Of a DNA stretch of 27,518 nucleotides, positions 7,471-13,518 are shown piece after piece. The first letter of the stretch is position 1; every line of letters starts with the position of its first letter. This stretch comes from JAKAKT01 sp041305385 (GTDB lineage: Archaea > Micrarchaeota > Micrarchaeia > Burarchaeales > JAKAKT01), in assembly GCA_041305385.1 (NCBI GenBank), contig JBFYLO010000020.1, positions 1-27,518 on the forward strand, given 5' to 3'. The notes under the pieces are model-generated. The model worked only from the letters and a program-made list of their open reading frames with translations. It was not told the origin of the DNA and made no database searches. A program made the position numbers and the translations under genes.

Positions 7471-7872
7471 TTACCGCATTCCCGTATCTACGTTGATATT
7501 CAGCTCGACCGTTTTCCCCTTCTCAATCACAATCTCTTTCGGCACATCCCCCGTCGAGTCCATCCCTATTTTGTTTATGTCGACCAGATAAGTCCCTACT
7601 AGCAGGTCTGCCTTATATGCTCCGTTCGGCTTCAAATCGACCACTTTTACCACAGAGCTTTTGTCCTGAGTGTAAACAACAACCCGCCTTGCCTGGAGAG
7701 CCTGCGTGAGAGCTCCGGGAGCAAGGCTGCAAGGTTCGACCGGGCAAAGCGGGCCGACGGTGACGATTCCCTGCAGAGTTCCAGTATCCTCTTTCTTCTG
7801 GGAGCAGCCTAAAACTAAGGTCAGCGCAACAAGTATCAAGACAGCTCTTGCAGCAGCAAATTTCTCATTCAC
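7471..7872 (-). CDS. Putative small lipoprotein, carboxypeptidase-regulatory-like domain
   Basis: A 133-residue exported protein. The N-terminus has a short basic stretch, a hydrophobic run AVLILVALTLVLG and a Cys at about residue 23 in a lipobox-like VLGC, suggesting a lipid-anchored surface protein. The mature part carries a beta-rich pattern (GTLQGIVTVGPLCPVEPC, then RVVVYT, then GTYLVDI) like small carboxypeptidase-regulatory or transthyretin-like domains that occur in exported proteins. Two further Cys in the CPVEPC stretch could form a disulfide. It starts with GTG directly after the argS stop codon, with a GGAGAGG ribosome binding site inside the end of argS, so it is translated from the argS transcript. 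Function unknown. Confidence 0.7.
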   Translation of the reverse strand: MNEKFAAARAVLILVALTLVLGCSQKKEDTGTLQGIVTVGPLCPVEPCSLAPGALTQALQARRVVVYTQDKSSVVKVVDLKPNGAYKADLLVGTYLVDINKIGMDSTGDVPKEIVIEKGKTVELNINVDTGMR

Positions 7873-9720
7873 CTACATCCTCTCCGGCGCCTCAACTCCA
7901 ATCAGGCCAAGCGAATTCTTGAGAACTATTTTTGTTGCATTAACTAGCCCCAGTCTCGCGTCCCTCAGTTCCCCTTCCGCTTTCAGGACCGGCGCAACAT
8001 TATAGAATTTGCTGAACTGGGTTGCGACCTCGAGCGCATACTCGGCAATGTAATGGGGCCGGTATTCTCTCGCAGCCCTCTCAACAACAATCGGGAATTT
8101 CGAGAGCAGCTTTCCGAGGGCAAGCTCTTCCTCCTCCTTCAGGAGCGAATAATCGGCTTTTCCCTTCCCTTCCGCTTTCTCCAATATCCTTGAAGCCCTC
8201 GCACAGGAATATTGAACATAGGGCGCGCTGTCTCCATCGAAGCTCAGGGCCTCCTCCCATTTGAAAATCAGTTTTTTCTCCGGAGTTGTTCTGATGAAAG
8301 AGAACCGAACCGCCCCCAGCCCAACCATTCTTGCGACGTTTCTCTTCTCCTCCTCGCTCATGTCCTTGAAACGCTCCCTTATCTCCTCATAAGCCCTTTT
8401 TTCAGCCTCCTCAATCACATCATCCGCAGAATAGCCCAGCCAAGTTCCCTCTCTCCCGGAAAACTTTCCTTCAGGAAGCCCTGCGTGCTCATAGGATAAG
8501 TGAATATGATTCTCCGCTTGCTTTACGAACCCCATGGAACGAAGTACGGAGTTCAGCACTTTCTGCGGGTATTTCTGCTCCACCCCGATAAGATTCACAA
8601 CAACATCCGCTTTCCCAAAACCCATCGTGTTTCCTTTCTCCGAAGTGGAATACAGCTCCTTTCCATTTGGCTGCGTCTCCAATTTCTCATATTTGAAAGG
8701 GGACTCAATTATCCCGAACTTCCACATGTGGAACGCAATATCCTTCGCAGTATATGTCGCGGTCCCATCCGACCTCAGGAGCACCTTGTCAGGGTTCTGC
8801 AAGTTCTTGAATTCTTCCTCATTTTCGAGCTTTGCGACAACGCAACCCCTATTCTCCCCCTCAGTTTCCTTCACCACTTTTTCGCTTGAAAGCATCTTCT
8901 CGACAGCCTTCTCGAGCAGCTTGTTCCTGACGATGTCGCTCTCCCAGACCAGGGCGTCATGGTAAATACCGAGGACATAGGCAGTCTCGTGCTGGGCTTT
9001 GACGCATTTTTCGCACAGCTCCCTCCCTTTCCTTGCGGTTTCTCCGTGCCCCTCCTCCAGCCCTTTGACAATCGCCCTAATCTCACCCTCAATTTTTTTA
9101 TCTTCTGCCTTTTTCGAAGCATCAACGTACTGCTTCCCAATCCACTGGTCCGCTTTCCCCTCGATTTTCCCGTTCACGTTCATGTACGACCACAGGCTCG
9201 TCGCAACCTGCATCCCCAGGTCGTCGATGTAATCAATCCTTTCAATCCCGAGCCCGGAGAACTCCAAGACTCTCGCAACGCTGTCCCCGAGCAGGGCGTT
9301 CCTCAAGTGGCCGACATGCCATGGCTTGTTCGGGTTCACTGAGGGGAATTCGACCATCACCTTTAATTTTTTCTTCTCCCCCCTCCCGTAATCGCCTTTC
9401 TTTTTCTCAATCTCTTTCAAGGCCCCGGCAATGAACCCGCTCCCCAAGTAGAAATTGATGTAAGGCCCGAGCACCTTCACTTCTGAAATCATCCCGCCAG
9501 GTTTAATGCGCCCGGCAATCTTCCCAGCGAGCTCTTTCGGGTTCTTTTTTTCGCGTTTCGCAATCCCGAATGCCACCGTGCACGCAACATCCCCGAAACC
9601 CGGCTTCGCATCCTCGATGCTCGCTTTAACCTCCTCCTCGCTAACAGAAATGCCGGATTCCCCGCAAGCCCTGAAGACAGCTTTCGAAACCCAATCTTTC
9701 GCTTCCAGGTAAGAATTCAC
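7873..9720 (-). CDS. argS: Arginyl-tRNA synthetase
   Basis: A class I synthetase of 615 residues that charges tRNA-Arg. The N-terminal Arg-tRNA-synthetase additional domain spans about 1-110. The class I HIGH motif appears as HVGH (135-138) following the PSVNPNKPW segment typical of ArgRS. The KMSKS loop is altered to KFSGREG (419-425), within the variation seen in ArgRS. The DALR anticodon-binding domain closes the protein with the usual ending APERM. The start is GTG at 9720 with GGTGG upstream. Two TATA-like boxes lie in the 53-bp gap shared with the divergent tRNA-Pro gene. A small lipoprotein gene follows in the same transcript. Confidence 0.96.
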   Translation of the reverse strand: MNSYLEAKDWVSKAVFRACGESGISVSEEEVKASIEDAKPGFGDVACTVAFGIAKREKKNPKELAGKIAGRIKPGGMISEVKVLGPYINFYLGSGFIAGALKEIEKKKGDYGRGEKKKLKVMVEFPSVNPNKPWHVGHLRNALLGDSVARVLEFSGLGIERIDYIDDLGMQVATSLWSYMNVNGKIEGKADQWIGKQYVDASKKAEDKKIEGEIRAIVKGLEEGHGETARKGRELCEKCVKAQHETAYVLGIYHDALVWESDIVRNKLLEKAVEKMLSSEKVVKETEGENRGCVVAKLENEEEFKNLQNPDKVLLRSDGTATYTAKDIAFHMWKFGIIESPFKYEKLETQPNGKELYSTSEKGNTMGFGKADVVVNLIGVEQKYPQKVLNSVLRSMGFVKQAENHIHLSYEHAGLPEGKFSGREGTWLGYSADDVIEEAEKRAYEEIRERFKDMSEEEKRNVARMVGLGAVRFSFIRTTPEKKLIFKWEEALSFDGDSAPYVQYSCARASRILEKAEGKGKADYSLLKEEEELALGKLLSKFPIVVERAAREYRPHYIAEYALEVATQFSKFYNVAPVLKAEGELRDARLGLVNATKIVLKNSLGLIGVEAPERM

Positions 9721-9734
9721 TCAAGCCACCGGCC

Positions 9735-9762
9735 TAAATTAAAAAGCTTTGTTGTTATAAAT
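9735..9762. promoter_or_regulatory. Divergent TATA elements for argS and tRNA-Pro
   Basis: Two A/T-rich boxes lie in the short gap. AATTAAAAAG around 9737-9746 is about 32 bp upstream of the tRNA-Pro 5' end. TTATAAAT around 9755-9762, read on the minus strand, is about 39 bp upstream of the argS GTG and would leave a leader just long enough for its GGTGG ribosome binding site. Assignment of each box to a gene is inferred from spacing. Confidence 0.5.
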
Positions 9763-9773
9763 GTAGCCTCGGT

Positions 9774-9876
9774 GGGGCTGTGGGGTAGCTTGGTATCCTT
9801 CCGGCTTCGGGAGCCGGAGACCTGAGTTCAAATGTTCGAGGCTTAGGACTTGAAACTGAAACTCTCAGCAGCCCCA
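9774..9876 (+). tRNA. tRNA-Pro(CGG), interrupted in the T-loop
   Basis: The acceptor stem pairs GGGGCTG (9774-9780) with CAGCCCC (9869-9875), with discriminator A at 9876 and no encoded CCA. The anticodon stem is CCGGC/GCCGG around loop TTCGGGA, giving anticodon CGG at 9808-9810. The T-stem pairs CTGAG (9822-9826) with CTCAG (9864-9868), but its loop holds 37 nt instead of 7. Removing 9833-9862 restores a canonical T-loop, TTCAAAT, and a 73-nt mature tRNA. A T-run (9877-9882) follows directly and may end transcription. Confidence 0.93.
9833..9862 (+). other. 30-nt T-loop intron of tRNA-Pro with a canonical bulge-helix-bulge
   Basis: The exon-intron junctions form a complete bulge-helix-bulge. 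The outer helix is the T-stem CTGAG/CTCAG. The central 4-bp helix is TTCA (9827-9830) with TGAA (9857-9860). The 3-nt bulges are AAT (9831-9833) and ACT (9861-9863). The intron helix pairs GTTCGAG (9834-9840) with CTTGAAAC (9849-9856), with one bulged A and one G-T pair. Cutting each bulge after its second base, as archaeal splicing endonuclease does, joins position 59 to 60 and gives TTCAAAT. Confidence 0.88.
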
Positions 9877-9981
9877 TTTTTTCGCTTTCTGAACATTTAT
9901 TAATTTGAAAGACAAAACTAATAGGGGGCAATGCGAGATTCCGGAAAGATGATGCCCATAAACCAAGCTTGAGGTGGAATT

Positions 9982-10680
9982 ATGACAGAACCGACTGGCG
10001 GAATGACCAAGGGACAGAAGGCGCTTCTTTATGGTGCCGCCGGTTTGGCAGTTGTCACCGGCATTTCGGCGATTGTGGCGTTTTCAAAGATTGGCACACT
10101 GAACGAAGGTCTTCTGAAAGAAACAAATGTCCGGAAAGCAGCTGTCGATACCATCCAGTCCACCCAGCAAGCCCATGCCGACAGCAATCAGGTCAACTTC
10201 ACTCGGGTGGATTCTACCCTCGGCACTCTTGACCTAAGGACGGGCAAACTTGAATTAACAACAACCGGTGCCCAAGGGGCGATTGCCGGACTCGAGACCA
10301 AAGCACGCACCGCGGATTCAAGCATAGCGGCGACAAATGACAACGTGGTCAGGCTCGAACAGATGATAAATTCCCTCGGGGTAACGGACACCCAGCTCAA
10401 GTCGGAAATCATCAGGCTCTGCGATGGCTTAGGCTCGCTCGAGCAGGCACAGGCGATAACGAACGCCTACCTGGATTTCAAGAATAGGGTCGAAGCCTGG
10501 AACAGCGACCGGGGCGGGTTCTTAGGGGTTGGCAAGAGAAAGGAGATCCCGAACATGTCGCCGGAGGAGTTCAGGGCGAAGTATGGTTCCCTGAGTTCTG
10601 ATTATGTTCCAGATGGGGCGAAGGCGCTGGTAGTGTTCAATGAGTGGCTGATAAAACACGGGGAGAAGCCGAGAAAATAA
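9982..10680 (+). CDS. Membrane-anchored coiled-coil protein of unknown function
   Basis: A 232-residue protein not recognised as a known family. Residues about 14-36 (LLYGAAGLAVVTGISAIVAF) form a single N-terminal membrane segment after a short polar start. Residues about 40-150 are rich in Ala, Thr, Gln, Asp and Leu and look like a long helical or coiled-coil stalk with heptad-like spacing. Residues 150-232 are more globular, with an Arg/Lys-rich patch GVGKRKE and a basic end. The protein is probably bound to the membrane with its stalk outside or in the cytoplasm; topology is not clear. ATG at 9982 has a GAGGTGG ribosome binding site. The next gene, 37 bp away, also encodes a small anchored protein. 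Confidence 0.75.
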   Translation: MTEPTGGMTKGQKALLYGAAGLAVVTGISAIVAFSKIGTLNEGLLKETNVRKAAVDTIQSTQQAHADSNQVNFTRVDSTLGTLDLRTGKLELTTTGAQGAIAGLETKARTADSSIAATNDNVVRLEQMINSLGVTDTQLKSEIIRLCDGLGSLEQAQAITNAYLDFKNRVEAWNSDRGGFLGVGKRKEIPNMSPEEFRAKYGSLSSDYVPDGAKALVVFNEWLIKHGEKPRK

Positions 10681-10717
10681 CTACCTCCAGTAAACGGCGA
10701 ATCGAAGAGATGGGAAA

Positions 10718-11095
10718 ATGGTGGTGCATCACTCGGTTAAGTGGAATCAGCCAAAGCAGCCTAGTTCTTTGAAAAGAATTATTTTGAGAGGCGTTGTATG
10801 GGCAGGTATCCTAACCCTCCTCCCCTACACGGTGAACGGATCCGTCAAGCCCCCTTTGTTTGAAGAGCAGAAAATCGAGGCATCTGCAGTGCCGGGCTCG
10901 AAGAACAAGGAGGAAAGGCAAGAGAAGCCGAAATCCCGGCCTATTTTTGCCGCGACTGAGGAGGATATAGACCCGAAAAAGAGATTTCAGGAGGGCAAAC
11001 CCCTGAGGCCGAACGAAGGGAATGGCGGGCATGACCAGGGCGGCAATGACACCGCTCCAAAGCCGACCTTGGGCTTCAGAGCCAGGGGGCCCTAG
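10718..11095 (+). CDS. Small membrane-anchored or secreted disordered protein, unknown
   Basis: A 125-residue protein without recognised family. Basic residues precede a hydrophobic segment at about 22-40 (IILRGVVWAGILTLLPYTV), which may be a signal peptide or membrane anchor. The remaining 80 residues are low-complexity and charged, rich in Lys, Glu, Pro, Gly and Asn, and probably disordered. The ATG at 10718 is preceded by a purine-rich GAGATGGGA. It lies 37 bp after the coiled-coil membrane gene and 43 bp before tRNA-Leu. The weak sequence constraint leaves some chance that it is not translated. Confidence 0.5.
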   Translation: MVVHHSVKWNQPKQPSSLKRIILRGVVWAGILTLLPYTVNGSVKPPLFEEQKIEASAVPGSKNKEERQEKPKSRPIFAATEEDIDPKKRFQEGKPLRPNEGNGGHDQGGNDTAPKPTLGFRARGP

Positions 11096-11102
11096 CAAAA
11101 AA

Positions 11103-11112
11103 ACATTTAAAG
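11103..11112 (+). promoter_or_regulatory. TATA box of tRNA-Leu
   Basis: The box ACATTTAAAG is centred about 30 bp upstream of the tRNA-Leu 5' end at 11139, the expected spacing for an archaeal tRNA promoter allowing for a short 5' leader removed by RNase P. Confidence 0.55.
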
Positions 11113-11138
11113 ACTCTTTACGTAATACAAACCCGCCT

Positions 11139-11327
11139 GCGGGGGTCGCCCAGTCTGGTCAAAGGCGCAAGGCTCAGAACCTTGTCTCCTAGCGAGTTCG
11201 TGAGTTCAGGCTTTTTCTTTCTCTTTGCGGAGAAAGAAAAACCCTGGAAAAAGAAAGAGACGCCTTGAACGGTGTCGTTTCCTCTGAACAAGAAAGAAAA
11301 AGCCGCTCAAAAATCTCACCCCCCGCA
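11139..11327 (+). tRNA. tRNA-Leu(CAG), interrupted in the T-loop
   Basis: The acceptor stem pairs GCGGGGG (11139-11145) with CCCCCGC (11320-11326), with discriminator A at 11327 and no CCA. The anticodon stem CAAGG/CCTTG flanks loop CTCAGAA, anticodon CAG. A 15-nt variable arm with a CTC/GAG stem is as expected for a class II leucine tRNA. The T-stem pairs GTGAG (11200-11204) with CTCAC (11315-11319), separated by 110 nt. Removing 103 nt gives T-loop TTCAAAT and an 86-nt mature tRNA, normal for leucine. Confidence 0.92.
11208..11310 (+). other. 103-nt T-loop intron of tRNA-Leu
   Basis: A relaxed bulge-helix-bulge is seen. A 4-bp central helix, GAGT (11202-11205) with GCTC (11305-11308), includes one G-T pair. 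The 3-nt bulges are TCA and AAA. A 14-bp intron helix pairs GGCTTTTTCTTTCT with AGAAAGAAAAAGCC. The outer exon helix is weak. Cutting after the second base of each bulge joins position 56 to 57 and gives TTCAAAT. Because of adjacent A residues, a cut one base later (11209-11311) yields the same product. Inside, the pyrimidine arm can also pair with a nearer purine tract around loop TTTGCG, so alternative folds exist. Confidence 0.82.
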
Positions 11328-11400
11328 TCTTTCTTTATTCTCTTGCCAGTGTTAACCGTCCTGTTTTTCTTATTTTCCTTCGAATTCCTATGGGGGTTCA

Positions 11401-11919
11401 ATGTATATCCCGATAATCCTGGGCACTGCCCGCGAGGGCCGTCAATCCGAGAAAGTGGCAAACTTCATGCTTGGCGAAGTCAAAAAAGCCGGCCACACGA
11501 GCGAGATAATCGACGTGAGGGATTACCGAATCCCGGCCACTGACAACACAGAAGAGTCTGCGGTTGCGAAGAAGCTCGAGTCTAAAATAACTCCGGCTGA
11601 TGCAGTCGTCATCGTTTCCCCGGAATACAATCACAGCTTCCCCGGTGAGCTTAAGATGACGCTCGATTTGCTTTGGGAGCAATATGCAAAAAAGCCAGTT
11701 GGATTCTGCGGGGTATCGAGCGGGATGATTGGCGGCGCCCGGGCAGTTGAGCAGCTACGCCTCGTTTCAATTCAGCTTCAAATGATTCCCATTTTTGAAA
11801 CGCTTTATTTCCCGAAGGTCCATTACCTGTTCGACGAACAAGGCGGGATAAAGGACAAGTCCTACCAGAAGCGGGTTGAGAATTTCCTGAAAAACCTTGT
11901 AAGTCATGTTAAATCATAA
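11401..11919 (+). CDS. NADPH-dependent FMN reductase family flavoprotein
   Basis: A 172-residue flavodoxin-like protein. The opening IPIILGTAREGRQSEKVA matches the FMN-phosphate-binding loop of the NADPH-dependent FMN reductase family (GSxRxxS type). The SPEYNHSFPGELKMTLDLL segment is the family's conserved flavin/dimer motif, and GGARAVEQLR follows. Such enzymes reduce FMN, quinones or related acceptors in the cytoplasm. The ATG at 11401 follows GGGGG. It lies 11 bp upstream of superoxide dismutase, and the pair likely forms an oxidative-stress operon. The exact substrate cannot be assigned. The 73 bp between tRNA-Leu and this gene contain T-rich runs that may terminate tRNA transcription. 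Confidence 0.88.
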   Translation: MYIPIILGTAREGRQSEKVANFMLGEVKKAGHTSEIIDVRDYRIPATDNTEESAVAKKLESKITPADAVVIVSPEYNHSFPGELKMTLDLLWEQYAKKPVGFCGVSSGMIGGARAVEQLRLVSIQLQMIPIFETLYFPKVHYLFDEQGGIKDKSYQKRVENFLKNLVSHVKS

Positions 11920-11930
11920 GAGGTGTCTTT

Positions 11931-12545
11931 ATGGAACAGAACAAATACGAATTGCCGAAATTAGCATATGGTTACGGGGAACTTGCCCCGCACATTTCCG
12001 AGGAGCAACTGAGGCTTCATCATGAGAAGCACCACCAAGCGTATGTTAACGGGGCGAACGCAGCGCTCGAGAAAATTGACAAGGCGAGAAAAGACAATGC
12101 TGACTTGGAACTGAAGGCCCTGCTTAAGGAACTATCGTTCCAAGTGAGCGGGCACATACTGCACTCTCTCTTTTGGACTAACATGGCGCCAGTCATGAAC
12201 GGAGGGGGCGGAGCACCGTCAGGAGCACTTGCGAGGGCGGTTGAAACGGAATTCGGCTCTTTCGACCGCTTCAAGAAAGAATTTACTCAGGCAGCAGTCA
12301 GCTGCGAGGGCTCGGGCTGGGCGGCTCTTGTCTACTGCGCGAAGACCAAGAGGCCGATGCTCATGCAGATAGAGAAGCACAATGTGAACGTTTACCCGGG
12401 CTTCAAGGTGCTGATGGTCCTCGACGTTTGGGAGCACGCCTACTATCTCGACTACAAGAATCTTAGGGCCAAGTTCATTGAGGCCTTCTGGAACATCGCG
12501 AACTGGAAAGAGGTTGAGAAAAGGTTTGGGGAAGCTGGGAAGTAA
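11931..12545 (+). CDS. sodA: Superoxide dismutase, Fe/Mn type
   Basis: Converts superoxide to oxygen and hydrogen peroxide in the cytoplasm. The 204-residue protein has the four expected metal ligands: H30 in the LHHEKHHQAYV helix, H78 in GHILHSLFW, and D165 and H169 in LDVWEHAYYLDY. Both N-terminal helical hairpin and C-terminal alpha/beta domains are complete. Fe versus Mn preference cannot be told with confidence. The start has AGAGGTG upstream. It follows the FMN reductase after 11 bp. Its presence implies at least occasional exposure to oxygen. The gene ends 11 bp from the convergent toxin gene. Confidence 0.96.
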   Translation: MEQNKYELPKLAYGYGELAPHISEEQLRLHHEKHHQAYVNGANAALEKIDKARKDNADLELKALLKELSFQVSGHILHSLFWTNMAPVMNGGGGAPSGALARAVETEFGSFDRFKKEFTQAAVSCEGSGWAALVYCAKTKRPMLMQIEKHNVNVYPGFKVLMVLDVWEHAYYLDYKNLRAKFIEAFWNIANWKEVEKRFGEAGK

Positions 12546-12556
12546 GCGTCTCTTCG

Positions 12557-12814
12557 TCAATACACATCATCGTGGTGTGAAAAACCCAGAAGCCGGACAG
12601 TTTTTCGCTTCTCGAATATCTTGTAAATCAACACGAATGGGCCCACGTGGACTCTTCTCTTGCCCTCGAGTGGGGCGCAGAGCGGTTTAAACGCATATGG
12701 GTTTGTGCGTATCTGGTTTATCTTCGAGGCCAAAGCATCTTGCAAAGGCTTGTTCTTCCGGCACTTTTTCCTAATATCGTCATCGCAGGAATCTTCTGCT
12801 TCGATAGAGTACAT
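12557..12814 (-). CDS. RelE/ParE-superfamily toxin
   Basis: An 85-residue basic protein with the RelE-fold pattern: two N-terminal helices with a KKCRKN patch, NPYAFKPL, LEGKRRVHVGPFVLIYKI strands and the final LLGFSHHDDVY. This end is typical of RelE-like mRNA interferases and ParE-like toxins (usually GHRxxVY). The toxin would cleave ribosome-bound mRNA if RelE-like. It starts 4 bp after the antitoxin stop codon, so translation is probably coupled. The toxin has the second position in the operon, the usual antitoxin-first order. Confidence 0.8.
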   Translation of the reverse strand: MYSIEAEDSCDDDIRKKCRKNKPLQDALASKINQIRTNPYAFKPLCAPLEGKRRVHVGPFVLIYKIFEKRKTVRLLGFSHHDDVY

Positions 12815-12818
12815 CCTA

Positions 12819-13049
12819 TCACTTGAAAAGTTCTTTGATGTCCTTGATTTTCCTAAATTTCTTGCTTTTTTCGGCTTTCTTTATTTTCTCTACAAATTCC
12901 GGTTTGAAGGCCAGTTCGAGAATTTCCTCTTCATACTCGAGCGCCATTCTCTCTATTGCTTCGGACTTGTCCCTAAGCCCGTTCTTCGCCTTTATGATAT
13001 TCAGCACGCGGTTCGCGTGTTCCGAGATTTCTATCATAGCGCTAACCAT
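12819..13049 (-). CDS. Antitoxin of the RelB/DUF2683-like ribbon-helix-helix type
   Basis: A 76-residue protein. The start MVSAMIEISEHANRVLNIIKAK gives the N-terminal beta strand and first helix of a ribbon-helix-helix fold, followed by LRDKSEAIERM for the second helix. The charged, Lys/Glu-rich C-terminal half should wrap the toxin. I chose the ATG at 13049, with TATA-like sequence about 26 bp upstream; ATG 13037 is also possible, and the longest reading to 13106 would translate the promoter and operator. The protein likely represses its own promoter through the dyad at 13051-13073. Confidence 0.75.
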   Translation of the reverse strand: MVSAMIEISEHANRVLNIIKAKNGLRDKSEAIERMALEYEEEILELAFKPEFVEKIKKAEKSKKFRKIKDIKELFK

Positions 13050-13095
13050 ATACACACCAAGTATATTTGGCGTATATCTCGTATATATCCCTTTC
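13050..13095 (-). promoter_or_regulatory. Promoter and likely operator of the toxin-antitoxin operon
   Basis: On the minus strand the region reads as repeated ATATAC-type boxes followed by an imperfect dyad, ACGCCAA then ATATAC then TTGGTGT, with six of seven positions matching. The dyad lies between the TATA-like box and the antitoxin ATG, where a ribbon-helix-helix repressor would block initiation. Autoregulation is inferred from the family. Confidence 0.5.
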
Positions 13096-13105
13096 GCCTT
13101 ATCCA

Positions 13106-13375
13106 TTACTCCTCGTGCTGCGCCCAGAGCGCCCTCTTCTGGTTCAGCATCTCCTTTGCCACCTGAAGCAATTGCGTGCTCATCCGAAGCGCTTCATCCG
13201 GGCTCAGCTTAATCGCCTGCTGGCTCACCGTGTTCACCAGCCGGACAGTGATGATTCCGTCTCTCGGGAATCCGTTCGCGAGCTGGGGGTTCTCGCTCTC
13301 AATCCTCAAGCAATTGCGGTGACTCTCGCCTTTCTCGTCCTTCCACCAATGAATTATCTCGTCTTCCACAGACAT
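13106..13375 (-). CDS. Small protein of unknown function
   Basis: An 89-residue protein. It begins MSVEDEIIHWWKDEKGES, has a central strand pair (CLRIESENPQ and GIITVRLVN) and ends with a long helix IKLSPDEALRMSTQLLQVAKEML, a pattern found in small uncharacterised proteins where the helix follows a LSPDEAL turn. No catalytic residues are evident. I chose the ATG at 13375, with GAGG 8 bases upstream, over ATG 13381, and a TATA-like TTTTTAAAG lies about 40 bp upstream. It precedes the toxin-antitoxin operon by about 57 bp on the same strand. Function unknown. Confidence 0.6.
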   Translation of the reverse strand: MSVEDEIIHWWKDEKGESHRNCLRIESENPQLANGFPRDGIITVRLVNTVSQQAIKLSPDEALRMSTQLLQVAKEMLNQKRALWAQHEE

Positions 13376-13518
13376 ACTCATCGCCTCGAGATAAAAGAGT
13401 TTTGGCACTTTAAAAAGCCCAAGAGGGTATGTTTCCAGTGTCTAACCACAGAAAAGACGAAGCTAATCGGACCATGCCCTAAGATTTAGAAAAAAGGAAG
13501 TTGGGTTTAAGTTCTACT

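Noticed and set aside
11208..11310. A C/D-box guide RNA inside the tRNA-Leu intron.
   Set aside because: A CTGA is present near the 3' end but no RTGATGA box is found at a suitable place.
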